This document shows, one piece after another, positions 20,023-33,731 of a DNA stretch of 64,000 nucleotides; the stretch's first letter is position 1; each line of letters begins with the position of its first letter. The notes below the pieces were generated by a model. The model searched no databases and had not been told where the DNA came from. It worked only from the letters and a program-made list of their open reading frames with translations. A program made the translations under genes and the position numbers. The DNA is from Planococcus citri (Eukaryota; Arthropoda; Insecta; Hemiptera; Pseudococcidae), in NCBI RefSeq assembly GCF_950023065.1, contig NC_088677.1, positions 86,515,469-86,579,468 on the forward strand. Direction: 5' to 3'.

Positions 20023-22421
20023 GTCCGGCATATGACAATAGGAGTAATTGCACCCCCCCCCCCGCCGATCCTCCGGGACAACTTTTTTCTTAAAGAGGAC
20101 ATCCTAAGGAACATTTTAATGCAAACGTGCCCAAAAAAAAGTTGGCCTTACTTACAAAATGGCGGCCATTTTGGTTGACAGGTCAGCCGAAATTGCAGAT
20201 TTTGCGTTTTAACATAAGAGTTGCACAACATTTTTCAAACTTTACAAAGGTAGATCGAAAGATCATGGAAAAATTTATCACCTGTCAAAATTTCAAGTGC
20301 TAAAGTGCGTTTTTCGATTTTTGGTGAATTTTTGAAAATCCCATTTAGGCCCAAAATGAGGGAAAAAATCAACATTTTACCAAATTGACCAAGAAAGCTA
20401 AAATTTGCGATATACCCTATTTTTGACATGCCAAATCGATTGGAAACAGTTTCAACCCGTTTTGAGCAAATCTGGAGCCTCCAGCAAATTTTTGAAACTC
20501 GAAATTCCCACAAAATTCCATCAAATTGGAGTTGTAAAGCTAAAATGTTGAATTTCAAGTGGTTTTGGAGCCTCCAGCGACTTTTTGAAAATTCCTGGAG
20601 CCTCCAGCAGATTTTTGAAACTTTAAATTTTCACAAAATTTCATCAAATGTAGATGGAAAGCAGTAATTTACTCTACACTCCAATTTTAACACCCTCTGA
20701 AGACGACTTCTGGTGTGTTCAAGTCATTTTAGAGCCTCCAGCGCCTTTTTTGAAAATTACTGGAGCCTCCAGTACATTTTTGAAACTTTAAATGTTCACA
20801 AAATTTCATCAAACTGAGATGGAGAGTCGAAATTCATTCTGCAAACTAATTTCAATATGCTACGAAGTTGACTGCTGGTAAATTTCAAGTCGTTTTGGAG
20901 CCTCCAGCGACTTTTTGAAAGGTTGTATGACGTTTTTTTTTTGGAAAACTGAAATTTCCTGAAAGTAGCTGGAAGCTTCAAAACCATTTGAAACCACCAC
21001 GTAGTCTGCCAAGTAAATTTCAGCTTGCCAACTCCATTTGATAAATTGATGTAGGGGAAATTTCAAATTTAAAAACTCTGCTGGAGGCTCCAGTAATTTT
21101 CAAAAAAGTCGCTGGAGGCTCTGAAATGACTTGAAATCTGCCAGAAGTCGTCTTATTCAGAGGGTGTTAAAATTGGAGTGTAGAGTAAATTTCAGCTTTC
21201 GATCTCCATTTGATGAAATTGTGTAAAAATTAAAAGTTTCAAAAATCTGCTGGAGGCTTATTTATTCTGAAAACTAATTTTACTGCAGGTGGATTTCAAG
21301 TTAATTTGGCGCCTCCAGCGACTTTTTGAAAATTCCTGAAGCCTCCAGCAGATTTTTGAAACATTAAATTTTCACAAAATTTTATCAAATGGAGATGGAA
21401 AGCTGAAATTTACTCTCCACTCAAATTTTAACACCCTCTGAAGACGACTTCTGGCGGATTTCAAGTCATTTTAGGGCCTCCAGCGACTTTTTTGAAAGGT
21501 TGTATGTCTTTTTTTGGAAAATTGAAATTTCCTAAAAGTAGCTGGAAGCTTCAAAACGATTGGAAACCACCATGTAGTCTGCGAAGTAAATTTCAGCTTG
21601 CGAACTCCATTTGATAAATTAATGTTGGGGTTTCATGTTTCGAAAATCTACTGGAGGCTACAATAATTTTCAAAAAGCTGCTGGAGGCTCCAAAACGACT
21701 TGAAATCCACCAGCAGTCAACTTCGTACCGTATTGAAATTAGTTTGCAGAATGAATTTCGACTCTCCATCTCAGTTTGATGAAATTTTGGGGAAATTTAA
21801 GTTTCAAAAATCTGCTGGAGGCTTCAGGAATTTTCAAAATACCACTGGAGGCTCCAAAACGACTTGAAATTCACCTGCAGTGCTTCGTCGTAGCGTATTG
21901 AGATTAGTTGTTAGAATAAATTTCTGCTTTACAACTCCCATTTGATGGAATTTTGTGGGAATTTCGAGTTTCAAAAATTTGCTGGAGGCGCCAGAACTGT
22001 TCAAAACGGGTTGAAACCGTTTCCAATTGATTTGGCATGTCAAAAATAGGGTATATCCCAAATTTCAGCTTTCTTGGTCAATTTGGTAAAATTTTGATTT
22101 TTTCCCTCATTTTTGGCCTAAATTGGATTTTCAAAAATTCAACAAAAATCGAAAAACGCACTTTAGCACTTGAAATTTTGACAGGTGATAAATTTTTGCA
22201 TGATCTTTCGATCTACCTTTGTGAAGTTTGAAAAATTTCGTGCAAGTCCTATGTTGAAACGCAAAATCTGCAATTTCGGCTGACCTGTCAATCGAAATGG
22301 CCGCCATTTTGTAAGTAAGGCCAACTTTTTTTTGGGCAGATTCGCTTTAAAATGTTTCTTAGGATGTTCTCTTTAAGAAAAAAGTTGTCCCGGTGGATCG
22401 GCGGGGGGGGGGGGGCAGGAC
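20023..22421. mobile_element. GTCCGG foldback element, copy 2 (2399 bp, rearranged)
   Basis: It starts GTCCGGCATATG with an 11-base C-run. The right end has lost most of its terminal repeat: the G-run joins directly to CAGGAC at 22416-22421, but TA still flanks both sides (20021-20022, 22422-22423). Unit orientation flips near 20930, flips back abruptly at 21260 and flips again near 21640. The element is therefore not a simple palindrome. The block 21261-21676 matches 26464-26879 of copy 4. Confidence 0.88.
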
Positions 22422-22624
22422 TATGAGTTTTGAACTCGAGTGGCTGAAAATTTCATTATTTTATTTCACTATCGAGTCTTTTATTCCTGCACTCTTCTAT
22501 GAAATCTTTTCCCCTCCAGCGTAACGTTCCCATCTGCTTGAGATTACTCTACATTGAGCGGTTTTTAATTTTCCTGTCATTTTTCGCATTTCATTTGAAG
22601 ATTTTTGTTCGATATTGGCTGCGC

Positions 22625-22656
<32 letters not shown>

Positions 22657-24956
22657 ATAATACGTACTATTTTTTCTAGTGATAAAAATCTCAAAATGGG
22701 ACATTGTAAAATCGTAAAACATCAAGATCGTGTTGAATTCGCTTCAAAATAACTAAAACGTTTTCTTCTTAAAAATTCGTGGGTGGTACATCTACATACA
22801 AAAAAATCACACGAATACGTGGAAATAATTTCACAATATTGGGATAAAAAGCGTTTATTCTGGGAAAAATTGACGTCGACCGGTCGGCTATATTATAGGA
22901 TGTGAATCCACCCAGCGCCCTTATATCGCTGTACTGCTCGTACGTTATAAAAGGATACATTTATATGGAAGAATGATGAGAATTAGATAAAAAGCAGACC
23001 GCCGCGCCTCGCCTCGCCTCATCCGAGTCAAAATGCATCTAAAACATTTTAAAATTACTCGATTTTCTCGGCATAGTATATCTAAGGGCGAAGGAGTGAA
23101 CCGAACACGAAGCTGGGTGTGGAGGGCACAAGGGGAGATGGAATGTTTGTATGCTTTTCATTTTGAAACCGTAAACCAGTCAGAAAAAGGTTGGAGAAGT
23201 TGAAAATTTTAGGCTATAGCAGCCGGATGTAAATATTGACTGATGCTTGTACCCTTTTTTTTTTCGTCTTCTTCTTCATCATCATCGCTCTAGCTTTCCA
23301 TAAGTATACGAGTAGTATACGTATTATACATATATAGGTATACGAAGGATAGGCATAGGCTATACACAACATTAAAGAGGAAAGAGAGCTTGCGCGCCGT
23401 GCGCCGTTTATTCGTGTATAGTGTATACTTTGTTGTGTTTCGTCGACGACTACGACGACTACGACGGGTAATTCAAATAAAAGATACACCCCTTTGTACC
23501 CCTTTTTTCCACACAGCCTTTGCTTCGCGTTACGAAACCTTTTTCAAAGAAGACGACGGTGGCGCAGGAGGAGGCGGCGGCGTCGAGCTTGAGCGCCGCC
23601 GGAGCGCCGCGTATATAACTTCACCTACTCTCCGGGCTCTCGTCGTCGTCGTCGGTAACCATGTTGCAAGCTATATAACCTCCCTAAGACGTACACACAT
23701 ACACACAGAAACAGATTACAAACCCACTTTAAGTTTATTAAACCCCCTAAAATAGTTTTAATATTGTATACGCGAATCTTTCACTATAGAGCGCCGCCGA
23801 CTGGGACTACGCGAGTTTGCTGCTCGTTTCCTCCTCTTCATCCTCATCCTCCCCATCATCATCATCATCATCATCATCGTCCTCTTACAGCCAAGTGTTT
23901 TTTCTCCGCACCGGTATCGAATAGTCGAGCTTTTGTTTCATTTTCGCTCTTAATCCTTAATTCAATTTTTAATTAAAATTTTACTCTCCTTCTAATTGGC
24001 ATTTTTAATTAAACGCGTAGAGCCCGGAATTCCCGCTAATTCGATTTGTTTGATTATGTTTTAAGCGTTCTACGGCGCTGTTTTGGTTTCGTTTATAGTG
24101 CTTTATATACTTTTACGTAGGTACCTGTTTTCATGTTGGATGGAATGACGTAACTATGTACCTATATACAGACGCTGAGCTTACTAAATCACCATCGTAG
24201 TAATTAAAAATCGATCTGAAATCGTCGTAGGTTCAGTTGGTTTTGAATTTCGCATTTGATGCCCCACCCACCCCCTCCCTCATTGGACTGATGAAACTTT
24301 GTTGAGCTAAATGGTCGATGATGGCATCGTCCATCATCGCAGATTTCGGAGAGACGTACTTATTTGTGTTCGAAAGTAGCTGATCGACGATTTTATAGAA
24401 AACTAGCCAGACAAGAAAACCTTTTTTGAACTGATACCTACTCTCCGATTTGAACGAAATCAAACTAGATTTAATTGAAAAAGCCTGCCCTAAAACCCTC
24501 GTAACCAAAATTTTAATAATGCATTCGGTTCATTTTTGGATTTTTGAAATTTAAAAATATTTCTCCCTACTAGTGGGAAAAAATCAAAAGGCATGGAGTA
24601 GGTAAATCAGATTGTTTGATTTTTTGAAAATTGTTGTTTCAGAATCCTTCTACTGTAAATTACCCCCCTTTTTTCGAGAAAAAATTTTTCTTGGTCTTAC
24701 CAAACAGTTTGTTGGTCTCCTTGTAGGGACCTCCTTTTATTCAAAGGGCGACACTGAGAATCAACACCGAGATGGGAGACCGACGAGGACAATTTTTTGA
24801 TGAAAATAGGTCATTTTAAGTTCGTAGAAGAATTTATTCTGATACAGAATTTGGAGATTTTAAAAAATTTCCACCAATTTTTTGATTCTTTTTCTGTGGG
24901 AGGGAGAGGGAGGAGGGGTCAGGTTGATGCGGGGGGATCGCCATTGTTTATAGGGG
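22422..24956. other. No gene called; CT microsatellite and GC-rich trinucleotide region
   Basis: There is a pure (CT)12 run at 22625-22648. From about 23390 to 23900 the sequence becomes GC-rich for this window, with GGC/GCC, CGT and (CAT)n trinucleotide runs. Open frames there are low-complexity (poly-Val, poly-Gly, poly-His). It could be a 5' exon or promoter of a gene lying mostly elsewhere, but no start or splice site can be defended. Confidence 0.35.
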
Positions 24957-25630
24957 CCACCAGCAGTCGACTTTGTAGCGTATCGAAATTAGTTACTTGC
25001 ATAATGAGTTTCGGCTTTCCATTTCTATTTTATGTAGTTTTGGGAAATTTCAAGTTTCAAAAATCTATACTGGAGGCTCCAGTAATTTTTAAAAAGTCGC
25101 TGGAGGCTCTAAAACGACTTAAAATCCACCTGAAGTTGACTTCGTAGCGCATTGAAATTAGTTTGCAGAACGAATTTTGGCTTTCCAACTCTATTTGATG
25201 AAGTTTTGAGAAATTTCGAGTTTAAAAAATCTGCTGGAGGCTCCAGAACTGCTCAAAGCGGTATAAAACGGTTTCCAATCGATTTGGCATGTCGAAAATA
25301 GGGTGTATCCCAAATTTCAGCTTTCTTGGTCAATTTGGTAAAATTTTGATTTTTTTTTCTCCTTTTTGGTCTAAATTTGATTTTCAAAAATTCACCAAAA
25401 ATCAAAAAAGGCACTTTAGCATTTGAAATTTTGACAGGTGACGAATTTTAGCCTGATCTTTCGATCTATGTACCTTTGTACGGTTTAAAAAATACATGTG
25501 CGATTTCGGCTGACCTGTCAATCAAAATGGCCGCCATTTTGTAAGCAGGGCCACTTTTTTTTTAGGACAAGGGCTAGAAATGTTCCTTAGGACTCCCCCT
25601 TAAAGAAAAAAGTTGTCCCGGAGGATCGTC
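24957..25630. mobile_element. GTCCGG foldback element, copy 3 (right-arm fragment)
   Basis: This is only the right arm, in CTGGAGGCTCC orientation. It runs from a partial tandem unit through the conserved outer part, including GCCGCCATTTTG at about 25530, to GTCCCGGAGGATCG. It stops before the G-run and terminal repeat. About 60 conserved bases around 25490 are missing. It is an old, doubly truncated copy. Confidence 0.8.
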
Positions 25631-25937
25631 TTATGCGGGTTCACCAACTAAAAGCTTATTCTTTCGTCAAGCCAAAAATAGAGTTGAATTTTTCACCCTT
25701 CCATTCTCGGTTACATTTATCCTGCAGGATTTGGCCGGTCAATGCCTTGGAGAAAAATAAAAGCTTGCTGAAGACGACTCCGTGCCATGATCGACTCGGA
25801 GGGTTGATTTTAGGAGGGAGGGTGCAGTTTTAGGAGGCTCCAGATTAGATCGAAAATGATCGCAAAATCGATTCGAATTGAAAGGAGGGGAAGAGGGTCC
25901 ACTAACGAACAAAAACCAATTTTCAGATCTGTATATA

Positions 25938-28900
25938 GTCCGACATATGACAATAGGAGTAATTGAACCACCCCCCCCCCCCGCCGATCCTCCAGGACAA
26001 CTTTTTTCTTAAAGGGGACATCCTAAGGAACATTTTAAAGCAAACTTGCCCAAAAAAAAGGTGGCCTTACTTACAAAATGGCGGCCATTTTGATTGACAA
26101 GTCAGCCGGAATGGCAGATTTTGCGTTTCAACATAGGACTTGCACGAAATTTTTCAAATTTACGAAGGTAGATGGAAAGATTATGCAAAAATTTATCACC
26201 TGTCAAAATTTCAAGTGCTAAAGTGCGTTTTTCGATTTTTGGTGAACTTTTGAAAATCCCATATTGGCCAAAAATGAGGGGAAAAATCAAAATTTTACCA
26301 AATTGACCAAGAAAGCTGAAATTTGGGATATATCCTATTTTTGACATGCCAAATCCATTGGAAACGGTTTCAACCCGTTTTGAGCAGTTCTGGAGCCTCC
26401 AGCAAATTTTTGAGAGTCGAAATTCCCACAAAATTCCATCAAATTGGAGTTGTAAAGCTAAAATTTATTCTGAAAACTAATTTTACTGCAGGTGGATTTC
26501 AAGTTAATTTGGCGCCTCCAGCGACTTTTTGAAAATTCCTGAAGCCTCCAGCAGATTTTTGAAACATTAAATTTTCACAAAATTTTATCAAATGGAGATG
26601 GAAAGCTGAAATTTACTCTCCACTCAAATTTTAACACCCTCTGAAGACGACTTCTGGCGGATTTCAAGTCATTTTAGGGCCTCCAGCGACTTTTTTGAAA
26701 GGTTGTATGTCTTTTTTTGGAAAATTGAAATTTCCTAAAAGTAGCTGGAAGCTTCAAAACGATTTGAAATCACCATGCAGTCTGCGAAATAAATTTCAGC
26801 TCGCGAACTCCATTTGATAAATTAATGTTGGGGTTTCATGTTTCGAAAATCTACTGGAGGCTACAATAATTTTCAAAAAAGTCGCTGGAGGCTCCAAAAC
26901 GACTTGAAATCCACCAGCAGTCAACTTCGTAGCGTATTGAAATTAGTTTGCAGAATGAATTTCGAATCTCCATCTCAGTTTGATGAAATTTTGTGAAAAT
27001 TTAAAGTTTCAAAAATCTACTGAAGGCTCCAGTAATTTTCAAAAAAATCGCTGGAGCCTCCAACGACTTTTTGGAAGGTTGTATGACCTTTTTTTTGGAA
27101 AATTGAAATTTCCTAAACGTTGCTGGAAGCTTCAAAACCATTTGAAATCACCATATAGTCTGCGAAGTGAATTTCAGCTTGCCAACTCCATTTGATAAAT
27201 TAATATTGGGGAAATTTCAAGTTTCAAAAATTTACTGGAGGCTCCAGTAATTATCAAAAAAGTCGCTGGAGGCTCTAAAATGACTTGAACCCACCTGAAA
27301 TCGTTTTCAGAGGGTGTTAAATTTAGAGTGTAGAGTAAATTTCAGCTTTCCATCTCCATTTGATGAAATTTTGTGAAAATTTAAAGTTTCAAATATCTGC
27401 TGGAGGCTTCAGGAATTTTCAAAAAGTCGCTGAAGGCTCCATAACGACTTGAAATTTACCTGCAGTACTTCGTAGCGTATTGAAATTAGTTTTCTGAATA
27501 AATTTTAGCTTTACAACTCCAATTTGATGGAATTATCACCTGTCAAAATTTCAAGTGCTAAAGTGCGTTTTTCGATTTTTGGTGAATTTTTGAAAATCGA
27601 ATTTAGGCCAAAAATGAGGGAAAAAATCAAAATTTTACCAAATTGACCAAGAAAGCTGAAATTTGGGATTCACCCTATTTTCGACATGCCAAATCGATTG
27701 GAAACGGTTTCAACTCGTTTTGAGCAGTTCTGGAGCCTCCAGCAGATTTTTGAAACTCGAAATTCCCACAAAATTCTATCAAATTGGAGTTGTAAAGCTA
27801 AAATTTATTCTAAAAACCAATTTCAATACGCTACGAAGTACTGCAGGTGAATTTCAAGTCGTTTTGGATCCTCCAGCGACTTTTTGAAAATTCCTGAAAC
27901 CTCCAGCCGATTGTTGAAACTTTAAATTTTCACAAAATTTCATCAAATGAAGATGGAAATTTGAAATTTACTCTACTTTCCAATTTTAACACCCTCTGAA
28001 AACGACTTCTGGTGGATTTCAAGTCATTTTAGGGCCTCTAGCAACTTTTTTGAAAATTACTGGAGCCTCCAGTAGATTTTTGAAACTTGAAAATTCCCCA
28101 ACATTAATTTATCAAATGGAGTTGGCCAGCTGAAATTTACTTCGCAGATGACATGGTGGTTTCAAAGGGTTTTGAAGCTTCCAGCTACTTTTAGGAAATT
28201 TCATTTTTCCAAAAAAACGTCATACAACCTTTCAAAAAGTTGCTGGAGGCTCTAAAACGACTTGAAATTCACCAGCAGTCAACTTCGTAGCGTATTGAAA
28301 TTAGTTTGCAGAATGAATTTCGACTCTCCATCTTAGTTTGATGATATTTAGGGGAAATTTCAAGTTTCAAAAATCTACTGGAGGCTCCAATATTTTCAAA
28401 AAAGTCGTTGGATGCTGTAAAATGACTTGAAATCCACCAGAAGACGTTTTCAGAGGGTGTTAAAATTGGAGTGTAGAGTAAATTTCAGTTTTCCATCTCC
28501 ATTTTGGTGAAATTTCGTGAAAATTTAAAGTTTCAAAAATCTGCTGGAGGCTTCAGGAATTTTCAAAAAGTCGCTGGAAGATCCAAAACTACTTGAAATT
28601 CATCTGCAGTATTTCGTAACGCATTGAAATTAGTTTTTAGTATAAATTTTAGCTTTACAACTCCAGTTTGATGGAATTTTGTGGGAATTTCGAGTTTCAA
28701 AACTCTGCTGGAGGCTCCAGAACTGCTCAAAACGGGTTGAAACCGTTTCCAATCGATTTGGCATGTCGAAAATAGGGTGTATCCCAAATTTCAGGTTTCT
28801 TTGTCAATTTGGTAAGATTTTGATTTTTTCCCTCATTTTTGGCCTAAATTCGATTTTCAAAAATTCACCAAAAATCGAAAAACGCACTTTAGCACTTGAA

Positions 28901-29165
28901 ATTTTGACAGGTGATAATTTTTGCATGATCTTTCGATCTACCTTTGTAAAGTTTGAAAAAGGTCGTGCAAGTCCTATGTTGAAACGCAAAATCTGCGATT
29001 TCGGCTGACCTGTCAATCAAAATGGCCGCCATTTTGTACGTAAGGCCAACTTTTTTTTGGGCAATTTTGCTTTAAAATGTTCCTTAGGATGTCCCCTTTA
29101 AGAAAAAAGTTGTTCCGTAGGATGGGGGGGGGTGCAATTACTCCTATTATTGTCATATGCCGGAC
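25938..29165. mobile_element. GTCCGG foldback element, copy 4 (3228 bp)
   Basis: Both terminal repeats are present (the left with one substitution, GTCCGACATATG) and TA flanks both ends (25936-25937, 29166-29167). Outer arms at 26000-26400 and 28690-29120 are near-identical inverted copies. The middle contains several orientation switches, including a second copy of outer-arm sequence near 27535-27790. This copy is therefore a composite of more than one element body. Confidence 0.9.
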
Positions 29166-32100
29166 TAATAACAAAATTCACCTACCTAATTTTTTAAAAT
29201 AAAAAATTTATGCTTAGGATTAGGACTATTTTTGGTGCTTTCAAAAATTATCAAATATAAATGTCCGCGGCTCAAAATTTGATTCTGAGGTGAGGTTTGA
29301 GTAACATGTTCTTTCAGTGAATCAAATTTCTGCTCAACCTGAATTGATGAGTTGTAAAGATTCCACTTTCAAAAAACAAAAAAACATGACTTGGAAGAGA
29401 AAGAATCAAATATGATGGGAAACATTTTGGCGATTTTCACTTCATTTTGCTCCTAAGAGATTAAACATTGACACGAGAATTATATTGAGATTTTTCACTT
29501 TCTAAATACCTACTCACTTGGTACCAAACCTACTAAGCTACTTGAAAAAACAAAAAAAAAAAAACACGATCGCACTTTATTTGGAATTTATTCAAATTTC
29601 GAGAAAACTAAAGAAATATTGAATTATTTTCTTATAAAATTGAAATCCAAAAAAATTGAGGAAGTCTGAGTGCACGAAATATCAACTTTTTGTTCATCAC
29701 ATGTACGATGTTTAGCAAAACTGTCAGCTTGTGGAATATTTTCAGAATTTCTGAAAGATTTTGAGTACAATTTCTCACAAGATTTACTCTCCCTTCGTTC
29801 AAAAAATGCATTTTTTCACATTTCCTCCTTCTTTCACCCCTCCTCACCACGATAATTATTTTTCTTCAACGGTTCTCTCCTCGAGAGAAAAATAAAACTT
29901 TTCCTTCGTTATTGGGCCGGTTAACCGAATTGAGCTTTTTAATTGTCCCTATTCGCAGAAATGCAGGATCATAAGTACATAGAAGAACCAATTGGACAAT
30001 CTGAAAAATGAAAAAATTAATCGAAATCGACGAAATCTCAGCTGTATTTACCAAGAGTGCCAAGAACTTCGCGATATCTCGATAATATTACGTACCTATA
30101 CAAGTCTATTTTAAAATTAATACTCGATTATCTTTGCTAAAACGATTACAATATAATCCATGCAAACGCAACACCACCCCATCCTACGCCATCCCTTACC
30201 CTCTCTTAGATATCTTGTAAAAACCTAAATAAATTTATCTATCCTTAGCCACGACGAATGTTTCGATTTCGAGTAAGTACTTAGGCCACATATCTACGAG
30301 TACATCGAGTAAAAAAAAGATATGTACTAGGAAGAAACGCCTCGCAAAATGCTGGGAACGTTTGCAATGTCAACACGACCACGGATGTGCCCCTTTTTTC
30401 TTGTCTATTGTCGTTGTTGATATTGACGAATCTTTAAAGGGAGGAAGAGAATTTCCGATGGCCCGGTTCTTTTATTTGTTTTCCTGAATGGGTTCGCGTT
30501 CGCCTGTGCTCGAACACAAAACATAATTTATGTAAAAGGTAAATACATAGTAAATATGGAATCGGGCTTCGGCTCAGGCTCGAACGTTTTCTACCTCTTC
30601 GACGTCGTTTCGGCGCTTTTCTGTTTTTTTCGCATAAAAACGTAAAAAAAAAATCCGACCGACGTTCTACTGCTCTGCTCTGCTCTGCTATACCTACCTT
30701 TTTGAAAACGTGGAAAAAATTGGTCGTTGGAATTACCTATACACGATTCCATGTTGGTTTTTTTTCACCATAAGTACGAGTACTATACAAAGGTACATAG
30801 GTAAGGTAAGTAAGGTATTGGGATTGGGTTTTGTGGTGGTCGATTACAATGCATCTGTGTTAACTCGGTCTATCTGTCCCTCTCTTCGTTCTCTGTCGTC
30901 TGTGAAACGATTAACAAATTATTTTATCGTCTTATGTAAATATCAACCAGCGTACACGACGTATATTCTTCCCTCATCAACTGTTCGAGTGTGCTGTATG
31001 AAAAACGACGACGAAGGGTTACGCTACTTAACTCTTATACCGCATCGTATAGAGCCTGCCTCATCGACAAATATAGCTTCAAAAGTTAAACGAATCGGAT
31101 GGTTGCGAGTGATGAAGTACTTCATCATTCTTTCACCGTTCTGCAGCGTTTATATTATCGATTTGTAATCAAATATTTTCATATTTTTTCCTCGTTTTGT
31201 TTCGATATCTAACCATCGTACCTAATTTTGTATCTGAGCTTTTTTTAAGATGGCTGAACTAATGCAGACTTACTTGATTGTTTTCATTTTCCACGAATAG
31301 GTTGGAATCTTTTCCTCATTGACCAATCCAGCTTGGATGATAACAGACACGAGAGTGGTCTCATTTGCCGAGATTCTACTTCACTTCATCCGGCAGTTTG
31401 TTCAGCTCCTGAAACAAGTCATTCATTACTTACACTAACTACAAGTTACTAATTTAGCATAAAAAATTAAAAATATTTATTAATTCAAAAAAAAAAAAAA
31501 AAAATTGTAATCCAAGTTTTAAAACTTGACTATGAGTAGGTAATTGGGCACACATTAAATCTTTGCAAAGGAAGAAAGGAGAAACAAAATAATAACACAA
31601 AAAAATCAATCGACCAAAAATTTTCAGTTTTTCTGAATTTTTCGTCGAAATCGGAAGGTTGAAGGGGCAATGAGCAAGAAATATTGAAATTCAAGCTCAA
31701 ATCAGAGCCCTCAAACTTCAATAGGTAGAAATAACACTAGATAACAATCGATGTTCTCACTGCTTTTAATAAGATACAACTTTTTTGGTTTTCATGGAAA
31801 TTTAGAGCTCGTTATACCTTCAGGGTGGTGATGAAACTGCGAAAATCTTTCCAAAATTGAGAAAAGACTGAAAAGAGTGTCGGAGAAAGTGAGGAGTGAA
31901 AGAAAAAAATGTCATTCTTTCAACAATAGAATGTCATTCCTTATGAATTTTTCATTCGATTTCTTAGGAACAATCTTTTGAATATCTTTAACACCTCAAT
32001 GCTTTGTATTTTTCAACACTTCCAATGGCATTTCAAACTCGTGTTTTTTTCAATTGGTAGGTATAGTTAGGTACCTAGTTATCTATTTTAAGAATATTTT

Positions 32101-32439
32101 CATCAATTATTGTAATCAACTAATCATTAATCGCTAAGAAATTATTATTAACGTGGTATTATTTTTTTAAACGAATAAAACAACAAAGACATCATTATAG
32201 CAATCAACTACATACAACGGATTTCTAACATTTTTTATGATTTATTACTCTTTCGACAATTTCAATGGACCACTCAATCAACCAAAAAAATATTTGTACA
32301 ACATTAGAAGTAGAATGGAATTCAAAACAGCGCGATTTCAATAATTTTCATCATTTTTACATTTTCGGACGAAAAGAAATAATTTGACCCCCTCCCCCTC
32401 AATCCAATTATTCCTCCGTTCTCAGGGCTGCAATTAAAA
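29166..32439. other. No gene called
   Basis: Unique-looking AT-rich sequence. A 152-codon open frame at 30710-31168 has no recognisable domain and crosses a Phe run, so I do not call it. A very short minus-strand terminal exon is conceivable at 31376-31408 (TTTCAG acceptor, ten codons ELNKLPDEVK, TAG) but cannot be linked to anything. TACTCGTA octamers lie at 30295 and 30775. Confidence 0.35.
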
Positions 32440-33731
32440 ACTTTTTTGGAGTCGATAACTCAAAACTACCTCGAGATAGAAGATTCACTGAAAAAAAGAA
32501 TTTTGAAATATCGATAGCGAGATACAAGAAAAATCTCAAAATCTCTGGACAAAATAACTCAAAACACCAAATTTGAAAATTGAAATATCTATAGTTAGAT
32601 CGAAAACAATGTTAGAACATACAAATTTTGAAATCTTGAGACAAATAAAAATTTCCAAATTTTGAGGTCAGCAAGGTTTAGAAATCTGGAGAAATTAAAA
32701 TCTTTGTATCTCGAGAGAAATCCCACGAATTCTCGGAACAAAAAAATCTTGAAATATCAAAAAAAGCTTGAGATCAAAAAAATTAGGAAATCTTAAATCT
32801 TGAACTCGAAGGATCTTGAACATTTGGAGGCAAACAATCTTGAAATCTCGAGGTATAAATATCTCGAAATCTATAAAAATCTTCTGACAATGAAATCATG
32901 AAATTAAGAAAATCGGAAAATTTCAGGAGAACTCAAAAAATCATGAAAACTTGAGATCAACAAATTTTTTTAATTTGGTGAGATGGAAATCTCTAAAAAC
33001 ACGAAAAGTTTTAAAATCTTCATCTCAGAAAATCTTAAAATGCGAAGAAATGAAAACCTTGAATTTTGAATGAAAAATCTCAAGATCTCAGAAATATTGA
33101 GGTATAAACACCTCAAAAACCATAAAAAAAACTAGAAATCTTGAGATCACAAAATCAATTGAAATCTTCAAACAAGACCCCAGAAATCTTAATCAGTATT
33201 TTTAAACTCAAATAATCTTGAAAACTCACACTTGAAAAATCTTGAGATCTAGATCAGTAAAAAAACGTAAAAATCAAGTATAAACTTGAGAAGATCAACA
33301 AAAACCTGGAATCTGGAGAAATCAAAAGATAAATCGCGAGAATTTTTCATCAAAATAAACCTTATTGAAACCTCGAAACAGGAAAATCTTGAAATCTAGA
33401 GATTGAAAATAATATCCTATAAAACTCTTGACGTCTCATAATTTCAATTAAAACTTCAAAATCTGGAGCCATTGTAAGGTATTGAAAACACACGAATTTT
33501 TTTTCTCGAAGATTCGAGACATAAACACCTCAAAATATAAAAATCTTTACAGAATTCCAGACCAAAAAAGTCTTAAAATCATCCAATTAAAAGAAATCTT
33601 CAGATCTCAGAATTAAAAAATTTGAAATTTGAAGACAAAGCTTGAAATTTTGAGAGGAAGGAGGGGGGGTTACATGGAATCTCATTGATGAATAAAAACC
33701 TCAAAATATCGATACACAACGATCCCATATA
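32440..33731. repeat. Degenerate array of ATCTTGAAATCTCGAGA-like words
   Basis: Dozens of imperfect copies of AATCTTGAAATCTCGAGA with spacer AAAAA runs, at irregular 20-45-bp spacing and on one strand. The array is interrupted by foldback copy 5 and resumes at 35660. Confidence 0.7.

Noticed and set aside
23390..23976. Open frames with poly-Gly, poly-Val and poly-His
   Set aside because: They are translations of trinucleotide runs; the region may be untranslated or promoter sequence but not a supported CDS.
30710..31168. 152-codon open frame
   Set aside because: No domain, no splice support, unremarkable composition; chance frame in unique spacer.
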